Assembly: GCF_001187535.1 (NCBI RefSeq)
Contig: NZ_LFIO01000386.1
Span: forward strand, 1-64,000
Direction: 5' to 3'
Source: Rhizobium ecuadorense
GTDB lineage: Bacteria > Pseudomonadota > Alphaproteobacteria > Rhizobiales > Rhizobiaceae
DNA length: 64,000 nt
The notes under the pieces were generated by a model. The model saw only the letters and a list, made by a program, of their open reading frames with translations, had not been told where the DNA came from and searched no databases. A program made the position numbers and the translations under genes. Shown here piece by piece: positions 36,627 through 46,160 of the stretch; the first letter of the stretch is position 1; every line of letters begins with the position of its first letter.

Positions 36627-36947
36627 ATGCGCTGGCTGATGAAATCGCTGCCGCTGCTGTTTGTGTTGCTCTGGACAGGCAGCGGGTTTGCCGCCGCGGC
36701 GGAATATCAGCTGACCATTGCGGGCATGAAATTCAGCGCGCCGCCAGCCGAGCTGCACGTCGGCGATATGATCGTCTGGCGAAACGATGATATATTCCGG
36801 CATACGGCGACGGCACGCGACAAAAGCTTCGACATCGATCTGCCGCCGAAATCGGAGGGCCGCATGCCGATCGGCCGAGCGGGAGCGGTCGATTTCTACT
36901 GCCGCTTTCATCCCGCCATGACGGGCACACTGGACGTCCGGCCATAG
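36627..36947 (+). CDS. Cupredoxin-like periplasmic copper protein
   Basis: A 106-residue protein with a signal peptide (cleavage near AAA-E26) and a plastocyanin/amicyanin-type cupredoxin fold. All four type-1 copper ligands can be seen: His59 (FRHTATA), Cys92, His95 and Met98 (YCRFHPAMTG). The loop between Cys and Met is short, as in amicyanin and pseudoazurin. It probably acts in periplasmic electron transfer or copper handling. It sits 7 bp after the DUF4142 gene and 37 bp before the ECF sigma gene. Confidence 0.87.
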   Translation: MRWLMKSLPLLFVLLWTGSGFAAAAEYQLTIAGMKFSAPPAELHVGDMIVWRNDDIFRHTATARDKSFDIDLPPKSEGRMPIGRAGAVDFYCRFHPAMTGTLDVRP

Positions 36948-36984
36948 GCCGGGCTCCTGGAAAGAGGGCGTAGCGGAGGTTTCC

Positions 36985-37692
36985 ATGACAGCCATTCCAG
37001 TTCCGGTCACTCGACACAGAGCGCTCCCATCGGCACTTGCCGACGCCGACCTCGTGCCGCTGGCAAAAATGGGCGACGAGCCCGCCATCCGCGCCATCAT
37101 CCAGCGTCACAATCAGCGACTGTTCCGCACCGCACGCGCCGTCATCCGCAACGATGCGGAGGCGGAAGATGTCGTCCAGGCCGCCTATATCAAGGCCTTT
37201 ACCAGTCTGGCGACGTTCCGGGGTGAGGCCGAGCTTTCGACATGGCTGACCCGAATTGCGCTCAACGAGGCGCTGGGCCGGGTACGCGCGCAAAAGAACA
37301 CCACCGGACTGGAGGAAATCGACATGCAGGCGACGTCGGCGGGCGGACAACTATTGCAGTTTCCAACCTTACCCGCGACAGATCCGGAAACCGAGCTGTC
37401 GCGGAGCCAGGCGCGGCATCTGCTCGAACAGGCGGTCGACGAACTGCCGGATGACTTTCGCGCCATCTTCGTGCTGCGGGATGTCGAGGGCATGAGCACC
37501 GACGAGGCCGCATCTCACCTCGGCATAAGACCCGAAACCGCCAAGACGCGGCTGCACCGAGCGCGGAAAATGATGCGCCAGTCGATTGAAAAACGGCTGT
37601 CCGGCGCATTCTCGGCGCTGTTCCCCTTCGATGGCGCCCGTTGCGCCTTCATGGCCGATCGCGTCATCGCGGCGCTTCGCCAGACGTCCTGA
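36985..37692 (+). CDS. ECF-type RNA polymerase sigma factor
   Basis: A 235-residue ECF sigma factor. Region 2 spans about 40-105 (RNDAEAEDVVQAAYIKAF) and region 4 about 150-205 (LPDDFRAIFVLRDVEGMS, then the helix-turn-helix RPETAKTRLHRARKMM). A linker between them is longer than usual. GGAGG lies 6 nt upstream of the ATG. No anti-sigma gene is found on either side, so control may be through the adjacent DUF4142/cupredoxin products or encoded elsewhere. The 3' neighbour is the convergent aldolase gene. Confidence 0.92.
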   Translation: MTAIPVPVTRHRALPSALADADLVPLAKMGDEPAIRAIIQRHNQRLFRTARAVIRNDAEAEDVVQAAYIKAFTSLATFRGEAELSTWLTRIALNEALGRVRAQKNTTGLEEIDMQATSAGGQLLQFPTLPATDPETELSRSQARHLLEQAVDELPDDFRAIFVLRDVEGMSTDEAASHLGIRPETAKTRLHRARKMMRQSIEKRLSGAFSALFPFDGARCAFMADRVIAALRQTS

Positions 37693-37731
37693 TACGGAAG
37701 AATGTCGCCATATCGACGGTGCGCGCTTGTG

Positions 37732-38433
37732 CTATGAGGCAAGCGCCTGCCTGACGCCGGCGAGGCCGCGGCGCAGGAACGGGTCCGAGTGAATATAGAA
37801 GAACTGCACGCCCTTTTCCCGCCAATGCGGCAGTTCCTCGGCGGTCACGAGCGTACCGGCAATCTTGCCCGCGGCGCGGATCTTGCCGACGGCGCGGGCG
37901 ACCTCGTCCGTCACAGCTGCCGGGCGCGGCTCGCCGAACGGCGGAGCCGGCGGATAACCGATATCCTGGGAGAGATCGCCGGGACCGATGAAGAACACGT
38001 CGATGCCATCGACACGAAGCATCTCGTCCAGATTGGCGATCGCATCCTGCGTCTCGACCATGGCGATCACCAGCCGCTTTTCGTAATCGGATGGCAGGGC
38101 ATAACGGACGGCATCGACAATCGCGCGCGCCTGTTCTGAAGTCTCCACCATCGGCACCATGATCCCATCGGCGCCGGCATTCAAATAGCGGATGATGACG
38201 GGACGTTCGTGCGAATGCGGGCGGACGATTGCAGCGCCGCCGACCGAGCGGACGATCTGGGAGGTCATCCTGACGTCCTCGAAGCTCCAGGTGCCATGCT
38301 CGCAGTCGACGAAGACCGAATCCGCGCCCAGTTCCACCAGGCGGGCGGCCAGGCCCGAAGAGGAGTGGTGAGGCGTAAACATCGAGATGGCTTCGCCGGC
38401 CTGCAGCCGGGCGCGCAGCTTTGCGCCGTTCAT
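37732..38433 (-). CDS. HpcH/HpaI-family aldolase
   Basis: A 233-residue class II (metal-dependent) HpcH/HpaI aldolase/citrate lyase family protein. The family signature VDCEHGTWSFEDVR near residues 42-55, the GADGIMVPMVET segment and the FIGPGDLSQDIGYP motif with the catalytic/metal-binding acids are present. These enzymes reversibly cleave 2-keto-3-deoxy acids into pyruvate and an aldehyde. It is the last gene of the leftward hydantoinase-type cluster, 9 bp after the SDR gene, and may cleave the product of that pathway; the substrate is not known. Confidence 0.88.
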   Translation of the reverse strand: MNGAKLRARLQAGEAISMFTPHHSSSGLAARLVELGADSVFVDCEHGTWSFEDVRMTSQIVRSVGGAAIVRPHSHERPVIIRYLNAGADGIMVPMVETSEQARAIVDAVRYALPSDYEKRLVIAMVETQDAIANLDEMLRVDGIDVFFIGPGDLSQDIGYPPAPPFGEPRPAAVTDEVARAVGKIRAAGKIAGTLVTAEELPHWREKGVQFFYIHSDPFLRRGLAGVRQALAS

Positions 38434-38442
38434 GGTGTCCTC

Positions 38443-39252
38443 CTATTTCCTGGGTTTCGGCATGTCGGGCGTATCGGCCGGCGCGCCGACCCAGCGCGCG
38501 GTCTCGATATCGGCCGATGTGTCCCGCATGAAAGTCGGGCAGATGTGAAGCTCCGGGATGACGGCGCCCTTCTGCAGGCTTGCGCAGAGCGCGATCGCCC
38601 TCGCCACGTCATGCGGATCGAGCATGACTGCCCGCTCGCTTTCAAGCGGCGGCCGTGCGCGGTTATCCATGATCGGCGTATTGGTTTCGCCGGGAAGGAT
38701 CGTCGTCGCCCGGATGCCCTGGTTTCGATAGGTGTTGTGAACGAAGATCATGAAATTCTTCACGCCCGCCTTCGCAGCGCCATAGGCCGCCCCGCCCAGA
38801 AGGTTCGGATTGAGAGCCGCAAGCGAAGAGACGGTGATCACCGTGCCGCCGCCATTGGCGATCATGTCGGGCAGGACCGCCTGGGTAAGGTTGAAGACGG
38901 CGGTCAGATTGACGTTGACCGTGGAGTTCCACTCTTCTTCGCCGAGGAACCGCGCGTTCAGCACCTTGCTCGCGCTGCCGGCATTGTTGACCAGGATATC
39001 GACCGGGCCGATGCCGTCCCTGATCCACTTCACGCTTTCGAAGATTTCCTGCCGCGATTCGATGTTCAGAGGCCGGATAAAGGCCTTGCCGCCCCGCTTC
39101 TCGATGAGGCCGGCGACCTCCCGCAGCGGCGCCATCCGGCGGCCTGTGAGAACGACGGTGGCGCCTTCCTCGGCAAGAAGGATCGCGGCTTCGCGACCGA
39201 TGCCCGTTCCCGCCCCGGTGACGAGTGCGATCTTTCCGCTCAACAGGCCCAT
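38443..39252 (-). CDS. Short-chain dehydrogenase/reductase (SDR)
   Basis: A 269-residue classical SDR. NAD(P)-binding TGAGTGIG lies near residues 12-19, NNAG near 89-92, the catalytic serine in TVSSLAAL and the YxxxK pair in YGAAKAG follow. An Arg in VLTGRR after the second strand suggests NADP preference (inference). The ribosome site AGGAGG is strong. It lies between hyuB (11 bp) and the aldolase gene (9 bp), so it is cotranscribed, and would oxidise or reduce an intermediate of the same unknown pathway. Confidence 0.9.
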   Translation of the reverse strand: MGLLSGKIALVTGAGTGIGREAAILLAEEGATVVLTGRRMAPLREVAGLIEKRGGKAFIRPLNIESRQEIFESVKWIRDGIGPVDILVNNAGSASKVLNARFLGEEEWNSTVNVNLTAVFNLTQAVLPDMIANGGGTVITVSSLAALNPNLLGGAAYGAAKAGVKNFMIFVHNTYRNQGIRATTILPGETNTPIMDNRARPPLESERAVMLDPHDVARAIALCASLQKGAVIPELHICPTFMRDTSADIETARWVGAPADTPDMPKPRK

Positions 39253-39263
39253 AATGGCTCCTC

Positions 39264-40940
39264 CTATTCCGCGGCCACCGCGGCCGCGCCCTTATAGCCA
39301 TATATAAGCTTCGCGGCCTTTGGGGTGATCAGGCCTTCGGCAAGGTCCTGCTCGATCAGGGCGGCCGGCCGCTCGCTCACCCTGCCCCATCCACCGCCGC
39401 CCGGCGTTTCGACTTCGAGCCGCTCGCCGGTCTTCAGCACGACCTTGCCCTTCGGGAATTGCGGCCGGCCTTCCTTGCTGACCTTGCCCGGAGTGCCGTC
39501 CTGCCCGTCGACGACACCGAAGCAGGGATGCCGGACACGCTCGGATGCGAGATAGATATTCATCGCCGAGCGGCCGAGATTGCGCAGGATTGCCCGCTGC
39601 CCCAGGCCGCCGCGATATTTGCCGGCGCCGCCGGAATCGGCGATGAGCTCCTTGCGCTCCATCAGCACGGGCACGGCGATTTCGAACATTTCGACGGCCG
39701 TCACCTTGCAGTTCGACGGGAAGCTCAGCGTGTCCAGGCCGTCGAATTCCGCGCGGGCACCTTGGCCGCCATGGAAATTCTGCACCGATCCGTATTGCGA
39801 ACCGTCATCCCTGCGGCCGACGCAGTTGGCCGCCCATATGGGCGCGCCGCCGCTGTCACCCATGACCTTGTCGGGCACCACGCCTTCGAGCGCCCGGAAG
39901 ATCAGGGACGGGATCGCATGACCGATCAGGTTGCGGGAATTGCCCGCCGTCCACTGCTCCGGATTGAGAACGGAGCCCAATGGCGCGTCGTCGGTGATCG
40001 GCGTGATGCAACCCTCATTGTTCGGCGTATCGGGATCGAGCAGGCATTTCAGCGCATAGACGGAATGGGCGTAGCGATAGTTGGTGCGGCAGTTGATCGA
40101 GTGGAGAACCTGATCGGATGTGCCGGCGTAATCCACATGGATGGAATCGTCGCTGACGATGACCGTCGCCTTCAAGATGATGTCGGTCTCATAGCCGTCC
40201 AGCGTCATCTGCGCCGAATAGCGGCCATTCGGCCACGCCTTGATCGCCTTGCGGGTCTGCGCCTCCGAGCGGGAATGGATCGCCTCTGCGAGCCCGTCGA
40301 TATCGTCAAGGCCGTATTCATCGAGGAACTTCACCAGTTCGCGGCCCATGACATTGTTGGCGGCGATCATCGATTCCAGATCGCCCTGGACTTCGGTCGG
40401 CAGCCGCACCGAAGCGGCGATGATATCGAGAACGTCCTGATTGGGAACGCCGGCCTTGTGCAGTTTGACGATCGGGAAACGGATGCCTTCCTCGAAAATG
40501 TCGCTCGCCTCCGAATGAAGCGGCGCCCCGCCGATGTCAGGCAGATGAGCGATCGAGCCGGCATAGGCGACCACCTTGCCGTTCTTGAAGATCGGCGTGA
40601 TCATCGTCACATCGGGCAGATGACCGGTACCGATCTCCGGATCGTTGGTCGCAAGGACATCGCCTTCGGCAAGCGTCTCGGCCGGAAACTTCGGCAGGAA
40701 ATATTTCTGGGCCGCGGCCGGCAGCGAGGTGATGAAGACGGGGATGGACCAGGTGCACTGGGCAAGCGCCCGCCCCTTGCTGTCGAGCAGTACGGTAACG
40801 TAATCGTGGTTCTCGCGGACGATCGGCGAGAAGGCCGTCTTGCCGAGCACGTTGTCTGCCTGGTCGGCGATGAAGATCAAGCGGTTCCACATGACCTGCA
40901 GATTGATCGGATCGTTGAAATCGGTAGCGGTCTTCGACAT
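39264..40940 (-). CDS. hyuB: Hydantoinase B/oxoprolinase family subunit (HyuB)
   Basis: A 558-residue HyuB-type subunit, which with HyuA forms ATP-dependent amidohydrolases or carboxylases acting on hydantoins, 5-oxoproline or acetophenone-like substrates. Family features include VMWNRLIFIADQ at the N-terminus, the DPEIGTGHLPDV segment, NYRYAHSVYALKCLLDPD near 285 and a Gly-rich ETPGGGGWG near the end. It follows hyuA at 11 bp. Subfamily, and hence substrate, cannot be read from the sequence alone. Confidence 0.9.
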   Translation of the reverse strand: MSKTATDFNDPINLQVMWNRLIFIADQADNVLGKTAFSPIVRENHDYVTVLLDSKGRALAQCTWSIPVFITSLPAAAQKYFLPKFPAETLAEGDVLATNDPEIGTGHLPDVTMITPIFKNGKVVAYAGSIAHLPDIGGAPLHSEASDIFEEGIRFPIVKLHKAGVPNQDVLDIIAASVRLPTEVQGDLESMIAANNVMGRELVKFLDEYGLDDIDGLAEAIHSRSEAQTRKAIKAWPNGRYSAQMTLDGYETDIILKATVIVSDDSIHVDYAGTSDQVLHSINCRTNYRYAHSVYALKCLLDPDTPNNEGCITPITDDAPLGSVLNPEQWTAGNSRNLIGHAIPSLIFRALEGVVPDKVMGDSGGAPIWAANCVGRRDDGSQYGSVQNFHGGQGARAEFDGLDTLSFPSNCKVTAVEMFEIAVPVLMERKELIADSGGAGKYRGGLGQRAILRNLGRSAMNIYLASERVRHPCFGVVDGQDGTPGKVSKEGRPQFPKGKVVLKTGERLEVETPGGGGWGRVSERPAALIEQDLAEGLITPKAAKLIYGYKGAAAVAAE

Positions 40941-40951
40941 CGGATTTCGCC

Positions 40952-43015
40952 TTACTGAATGTTGATGACGAGGTTGCCGTTGGCATCGACGTGGAAGACG
41001 CCGCTTGGCCCGACGACGGCCGTGGATTCGCGCTGCTCGACGATCGCCGGCCCTGCGAATTCGCGCCCCACCGGAAGCCGGTAGTGGTCGTAGACAGGTG
41101 TCTCGGCATAGGCGCCGAGTTCCTGGAAATAGACCTGGCGCTGCCCCTTCGACGCATCGGCGGCCTTGACGTCATGAGGCCGGGTCACCCGGTCCTTTTC
41201 GCCGCTGGCGCGAAGCCGCCAGGTGATGACCTCGACGGATGCGTTGACCGTGCGGCCGAACAGCTCTCGATAGAGCTTGTAGAAATTGGCGAGCAACTGC
41301 TTGAGGAATTCTTGCCTCGGCAGGCCGCGATCGGGCAGAACCACCGTGATCTCGTGCCCCTGGCCGACATGGCGCATATCGACCGTGTAGCGGTTGGTGA
41401 TCGTCTCCTTGGCGACACCGGCGGCGGAAACCACTTCGGCGCCCTGCGCAGCCAGATCATCCAGCAGACGGTCGACCGCGGCGACATCCCAATTATCAAC
41501 AGGCATCGGATGGCTTGCGGAGAGATCGACGGCGACGGGTGCGATCAGCAGGCCGATCGCCGAGGTGACGCCTGCCCCGGTCGGGCAGATGATGCGCTTG
41601 ATGCCGAGCTTGCGGGCGATCCCATAGGCATGCACCGGGCCGGCGCCGCCGAATGCCACCATCGGCAGCGACCGGGGATCGACACCGAGATCGGTGGCAT
41701 GCATGGCCGCCGCCTTGCTCATGGATTCATTGACGAGATCGTGAATGCCCCAGGCGCAGCGGTCGACGCTGACATCGAGCGATCTGGCAAGTGCCGCCAT
41801 CGCTTCGCGCGCGGCGTCCTTCGACACTTTGAAGGAACCGCCGACGAAGGACTCCGTCCCCATATATCCGAGCAGGATATCCGCATCGGTCACCGTCGGC
41901 TGCGTGCCGCCGCGCTGATAGGCGGCCGGCCCCGGCATCGCGCGTGCCGAATGCGGGCCGACATCGAGGAGGCCAAGCGGGTTCTTTGCCGCGATCGAAC
42001 CGCCGCCGGCGCCGATTTCGATCATCTGGATCGACTGAATCTTCAGCGGAAAGCCCGAGCCCTTGCGGAAACGCTGATAGTGAGCGACCTCGAGGTCCGT
42101 TCCAACGGTCGGCTCGCCGTTCGGGATCAGGCAAAGCTTGGCGGTGGTGCCACCCATGTCGAAGGAGAGCACGCTTCCCTCGCCGGCGATGCGCCCGAAT
42201 TCGGCGGCGGCGACGGCACCGGCCGCAGGCCCGGATTCGATCAGGCGGACAGGAAGTTCGGCCGCGCGCCGGCTCGGCACCAGGCCGCCCGACGAGGTCA
42301 TCCAGAGGACCTGGCGATCGATGCCTTTCGCAGCGAATTCGCGCTGAAGATGGGCAACGTGACCGGCCATCTGCGGGCGGGTATAGGCATTGACGACCGT
42401 CGTCGAGGCGCGGTCGAATTCCCGCATCTCAGGGCAGACTTCCGACGACAGCGATACGAAAATATCGGGGTCTTCCTCACGCAACAGGGCTGCCACGCGC
42501 TGCTCATGCTGCGGATATTTATAGGCGTGCAGCAGGCATACGGCGACGGAACGGATGCCCCTCTTCTTCAGATGCGATGCGATTTCACGGACGGTCTCTT
42601 CCTTGAGTTCGGTCATCACCTCGCCATCGGCCGCGATGCGCTCGACGGCGCCATAGCTGTTCGACCGCGTGACCAGAGGATCCGGGTATTTGATGTTGAG
42701 GTCGTAGAGGTCGTAGCGGCCTTCGTTGCGGATGCGCAGCATATCCTGAAAGCCGTCGGTGGTGATGAAGCTGGTCTCGACGCCCTTGCGCTCCAGCACG
42801 GCATTCGTCACCACCGTCGTCGCACCCAAAACCTGCAGATGCTCGATCGAGATGGCGGAGGAGAATTGCTCCAGGAGTTCCGACACGCCCTGCACGACGG
42901 CTTCGGCCGGGTTCTTCGGCGTGCTCAGCACCTTATGCAGGTGGAGATCACCATTATCATCCAGCAGTGCGAAGTCGGTGAAGGTGCCGCCAGTGTCGAA
43001 TGCCAGTTTTGCCAT
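40952..43015 (-). CDS. hyuA: Hydantoinase A/oxoprolinase family subunit (HyuA)
   Basis: A 687-residue HyuA-type ATP-binding subunit. FDTGGTFTD at the N-terminus and SFDMGGTTAKL near 285 are the two actin-like phosphate-binding loops of the family; the ATTVVTNAVLERKG segment lies near 65. It is the first gene of the hyuA-hyuB-SDR-aldolase run, with GAGGGAAAC before the ATG. An LTTR-type box lies 111-125 bp upstream and is nearly repeated upstream of livJ. A 693-codon open frame on the other strand is a shadow. Confidence 0.92.
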   Translation of the reverse strand: MAKLAFDTGGTFTDFALLDDNGDLHLHKVLSTPKNPAEAVVQGVSELLEQFSSAISIEHLQVLGATTVVTNAVLERKGVETSFITTDGFQDMLRIRNEGRYDLYDLNIKYPDPLVTRSNSYGAVERIAADGEVMTELKEETVREIASHLKKRGIRSVAVCLLHAYKYPQHEQRVAALLREEDPDIFVSLSSEVCPEMREFDRASTTVVNAYTRPQMAGHVAHLQREFAAKGIDRQVLWMTSSGGLVPSRRAAELPVRLIESGPAAGAVAAAEFGRIAGEGSVLSFDMGGTTAKLCLIPNGEPTVGTDLEVAHYQRFRKGSGFPLKIQSIQMIEIGAGGGSIAAKNPLGLLDVGPHSARAMPGPAAYQRGGTQPTVTDADILLGYMGTESFVGGSFKVSKDAAREAMAALARSLDVSVDRCAWGIHDLVNESMSKAAAMHATDLGVDPRSLPMVAFGGAGPVHAYGIARKLGIKRIICPTGAGVTSAIGLLIAPVAVDLSASHPMPVDNWDVAAVDRLLDDLAAQGAEVVSAAGVAKETITNRYTVDMRHVGQGHEITVVLPDRGLPRQEFLKQLLANFYKLYRELFGRTVNASVEVITWRLRASGEKDRVTRPHDVKAADASKGQRQVYFQELGAYAETPVYDHYRLPVGREFAGPAIVEQRESTAVVGPSGVFHVDANGNLVINIQ

Positions 43016-43095
43016 GTTTCCCTCGAAGCAACCGTGGTCTCATGCGGTTTCGGAGACCTTCATGTCTTCTGAGGAGGTTATGGGATCGGCGACCG

Positions 43096-43147
43096 GCTTG
43101 GCTAACACAGTTGCCGTCTGCCGCCATAGGGTTTGCTTATGGCAGAG
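43096..43147 (-). promoter_or_regulatory. Shared 52-bp element with LTTR-type box upstream of hyuA
   Basis: This segment aligns without gaps, 37 of 52 bases identical and in the same orientation, to 50163-50214 upstream of livJ, including a 13-base identical run (TCTGCCGCCATAG). Inside it, 43126-43140 reads ATA-N9-TAT, which contains a T-N11-A motif, the usual core of a LysR-family operator. The LysR gene lies just downstream of the liv/aminotransferase genes. Binding is inferred. Confidence 0.65.
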
Positions 43148-43168
43148 GAGGTCGGAAAAGGATCGGCC

Positions 43169-44107
43169 CTAAACCGTCTTGATGCCCTGATGCTGGCTGC
43201 TCATCAGCTTTGCCACGATCTCCAGCAGGACGGCCCGAGCCGCGAGCGCCGGCTCCGACAGGGGCAGATGGTCGGAGACGCAGAGAGAGACCGTCGCTTC
43301 GATGACGGGCTTGGTCAGCGCCCGCACCTGCGTGCCGGCGAAATAGGAGGTCTCGGTCACCACCGATGCCGGAAGGATGGTGGAGCCGAGCCCCTCGCGC
43401 ACCGCGGCGTCGAGCGCCGGCACCGACTCGATCTCCGACAGCACCTGCGGATGGGCGCGGGCGCGGGCGAACGCTTCGTCGATGAGCCGGCGAAGCAGAT
43501 GGCCTTTGCTCGGCAGCAGCAGCGGCAGGGCATCGACCGATGCGAGCGGCAGGGGCTCGGAAGCATCACCAGGCAATTCCATGCCCGGCGGCGATACCAG
43601 GAACATCTGCTCGCGAAACAGCGGCTGGAGCGTCACGCCTTTGATGGGGTCTGCGGCATAGATCAGCGCCATATCCATCTTGCCGGTCATGATGAGTTCG
43701 CTGAGGATATGGCCGAAACTGTCGTTTATGTGCACGACGACGTCGGGATGGCGGGCCTTCATTTCCTTCAGGATCGGAAGCGACAAGGCGCTCGACGTCG
43801 AATAGGTCGCAAGCCCGATCGATACCCGCCCGGCCACCGACTTTGCCGCCTGGTTGATGTCGGTCTGCGCCTGATCGATCTGCTTCAGCATCAGTTGGGC
43901 ATGCCGATAAAGGATCAGGCCGGCCTCGGTCGGCGTGATGCCGACATTGCTTCGGATCAGAAGCTTGTGCTTGAAGTGGGCCTCAAGTGCTGCGATCTGC
44001 TGGGAGAGCGCAGGCTGGGCGGTGCGAAGCAGGGAGGCTGCGCGAGAAACGCTGCCGGTATCGACGATCTTGACGAAACTTCGCAGTTTTCTGAAATCTA
44101 CGCTCAT
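43169..44107 (-). CDS. LysR-family transcriptional regulator
   Basis: A 312-residue LTTR. The winged helix-turn-helix is at residues about 1-60 (VSRAASLLRTAQPALSQQIAALE) and the effector-binding domain at about 90-300. ATG at 44107 gives the standard length; an in-frame start at 44221 lies inside the preceding aminotransferase gene. It sits between the liv/aminotransferase genes and hyuA on the same strand, so it is probably the pathway regulator. The two nearly identical LTTR-type boxes before livJ and hyuA are its likely targets. Confidence 0.9.
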   Translation of the reverse strand: MSVDFRKLRSFVKIVDTGSVSRAASLLRTAQPALSQQIAALEAHFKHKLLIRSNVGITPTEAGLILYRHAQLMLKQIDQAQTDINQAAKSVAGRVSIGLATYSTSSALSLPILKEMKARHPDVVVHINDSFGHILSELIMTGKMDMALIYAADPIKGVTLQPLFREQMFLVSPPGMELPGDASEPLPLASVDALPLLLPSKGHLLRRLIDEAFARARAHPQVLSEIESVPALDAAVREGLGSTILPASVVTETSYFAGTQVRALTKPVIEATVSLCVSDHLPLSEPALAARAVLLEIVAKLMSSQHQGIKTV

Positions 44108-44183
44108 GGCCTCAAGCTTCGGTTTTACGGAACCTAAGACCTCGGGCGGGAGACGCGCAAGCCCCTCCCGCGTGCCGCAGAAT

Positions 44184-45392
44184 TCAACGCAATTCGCCGA
44201 CCGCCCGCTCGATGCGGTCACAGGCTTCGGTGATGGCGTCCATCGAGGTGGCGATCGACAGGCGGAAATACGGCGACAGGCCGTAGGCCGCGCCCTGCAG
44301 GGCCGCCACGCCGACGCCGTCGAGAAGATAGAGGACGAAGTCGAGATCCGTCTCGATCACCTGGCCCTCCGGCGTCCTCCTGCCGATCACGCCGGCACAG
44401 TTCGGAAAGAGGTAGAAGGCCCCGTCCGGCACGAGGCACGACAGGCCCGGCACGGCGTTCAGACGCCGGCAGGCATAGTCGCGCCGCTCCTTGTAGACCT
44501 TGACGCTGTCGGCAACGAAGCTCTGGTCAGAGGCGAGCGCATGCGCGGCCGCCGCCTGGCTGACCGAGGACGGGCAGGACGACATCTGCGACTGCAGCTT
44601 GTTGATGGCGGCGATCAAGGGCGCCGGCCCCGCTCCGTAGCCGATGCGCCAGCCGGTCATGGCATAGGATTTCGACACGCCGTTGGTGAGAAGCACCCGC
44701 TCCTTCAGTTCCGGCCCGGCTGCGACCAGCGTGGTCATCGGCTCGTCCTTGAACCAAACCTGATCGTAAATGTCGTCGGAGAGAATCATGACCTGGGGGT
44801 GCCGCAGCAGCACCTTGCCGATCTCCCGCAATTCGTCGCGGCTATAGGCAGCACCGGTCGGGTTCGACGGCGCGTTCAGGATCAGCCACATGGTCTTCGG
44901 CGTAATCGCCGCTTCGAGAGCATCAGGCGTCAGCTTGAAGCCCTGTTCCTGCGGGCATTGCACGATGACCGGCTTGCCCTCGTTGGCGATCACCATATCG
45001 GGATAGGAAACCCAATAGGGGGCCGGAATGATGACCTCGGCATCGTTCTCGACGCTGGCCATCAGAGCGAGGAACAGGATCTGCTTGGCGCCGCCGCCGA
45101 CACAGATCTCATTATCGGCATATCGCAATCCGAGACGCCGCTCGAAATTGCCGATGATTGCTTTGCGCAGCAAAGGCGTGCCATTGACGGCGGTGTATTT
45201 GGTCTCGCCCCGGTCGATCGCGGCATGGGCCGCGGCCTTGACGTGATCCGGCGTATCGAAATCCGGCTCACCGACCGTCATGTCGACGATGTCGCGGCCG
45301 GCCGCCTTCAGCGCGCGAGCGCGCGCCGCAGCCGCCGTGCTCGGCGAAACCTTGATCCTGGAGACGCGTGAAGCGGGCACGAAAGTGCTCAT
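44184..45392 (-). CDS. Class I/II PLP aminotransferase (aspartate aminotransferase family)
   Basis: A 402-residue fold-type I aminotransferase of the AspAT Ib group. Visible hallmarks are VGEPDFDTPDHV near 42-53, NAPSNPTGAAYSRDEL near 180 and the Schiff-base lysine near 241 in GVSKSYAMTGWRIGYG. It deaminates or transaminates an amino acid, probably the one imported by the liv system it follows (28 bp after livF). Its position before the LysR and hyuA genes points to a catabolic rather than biosynthetic role. Confidence 0.9.
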   Translation of the reverse strand: MSTFVPASRVSRIKVSPSTAAAARARALKAAGRDIVDMTVGEPDFDTPDHVKAAAHAAIDRGETKYTAVNGTPLLRKAIIGNFERRLGLRYADNEICVGGGAKQILFLALMASVENDAEVIIPAPYWVSYPDMVIANEGKPVIVQCPQEQGFKLTPDALEAAITPKTMWLILNAPSNPTGAAYSRDELREIGKVLLRHPQVMILSDDIYDQVWFKDEPMTTLVAAGPELKERVLLTNGVSKSYAMTGWRIGYGAGPAPLIAAINKLQSQMSSCPSSVSQAAAAHALASDQSFVADSVKVYKERRDYACRRLNAVPGLSCLVPDGAFYLFPNCAGVIGRRTPEGQVIETDLDFVLYLLDGVGVAALQGAAYGLSPYFRLSIATSMDAITEACDRIERAVGELR

Positions 45393-45419
45393 GGATATTT
45401 CCTTATTTCTTCGTGGGTT

Positions 45420-46160
45420 TCAGTGAACGGCTTCGGTCTCGCCGCGCATCTTGCCCGTCAGGAAAAGCTCGCCGAGTTCGTCGTGGCTGATCTCCCCCGG
45501 CAGGCCGTCCCAGATGACTTTGCCGAGCCGGAGGATCACGGCGCGTTCGGCGACCTCCATGGCTTTCTTGGTATTCTGCTCGACAAGCAGAATGGTCTGC
45601 CCGGCGGCATGCAGGCGCAGCAGCTCGTTGAATACGATGCCGATCGCCGCCGGCGAAAGGCCGACCGACGGCTCGTCGACCAGCAGCACTTTCGGGCGCT
45701 GCAGGACGGCCATCGCCACTTCGAGCAGTTGCTGCTCGCCGCCCGACATATTGCCGGCCAGCGTCGAGCGCCGGGTCTTCAGGATCGGAAACAGATCGTA
45801 GACATAGTCCCGATCCGCCTTCACTTTGTCGTCGCGCAGCGTATAGGCCGCCATCTGCAGGTTTTCGTCCACCGTCATGACCGGAAAATTGCAGCGGCCC
45901 TGCGGCACGAAGGAGATGCCTTCACCGAGAATGGCGCGCGACTTGTAGCCGGCTATATTCGTGCCGCGCCAGTCGATGCTGCCGTCCTTGATCGTCGTCA
46001 TGCCGTAGAGCGTCTTCAGAAGTGTCGATTTCCCCGCTCCGTTCGGCCCCATCAGCGCCACGAACTGGCCTGCCGGCACGTCGAGATCGACGCCGTTCAG
46101 GATGTCGAGGGAGCCGTAGCCGGCGCGCAAGCCCTTGATCGAGAGGTTTGAATCAGCCAC
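45420..46160 (-). CDS. livF: Branched-chain amino acid-type ABC transporter ATPase LivF
   Basis: A 246-residue ABC ATPase. Walker A is GPNGAGKS near 38-45, the signature is NMSGGEQQLLEVAMA near 135, and the LLVDEPSVGLSP Walker B follows. Size and sequence match LivF rather than LivG. It overlaps livG by 8 nt and precedes the aminotransferase gene. With LivG it powers uptake through LivH and LivM. Confidence 0.93.
   Translation of the reverse strand: MADSNLSIKGLRAGYGSLDILNGVDLDVPAGQFVALMGPNGAGKSTLLKTLYGMTTIKDGSIDWRGTNIAGYKSRAILGEGISFVPQGRCNFPVMTVDENLQMAAYTLRDDKVKADRDYVYDLFPILKTRRSTLAGNMSGGEQQLLEVAMAVLQRPKVLLVDEPSVGLSPAAIGIVFNELLRLHAAGQTILLVEQNTKKAMEVAERAVILRLGKVIWDGLPGEISHDELGELFLTGKMRGETEAVH

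Noticed and set aside
40991..43072. A 693-codon open frame on the plus strand over hyuA
   Set aside because: Mirror of hyuA coding bias; no conserved motif, and the hyuA frame has clear phosphate-binding loops.
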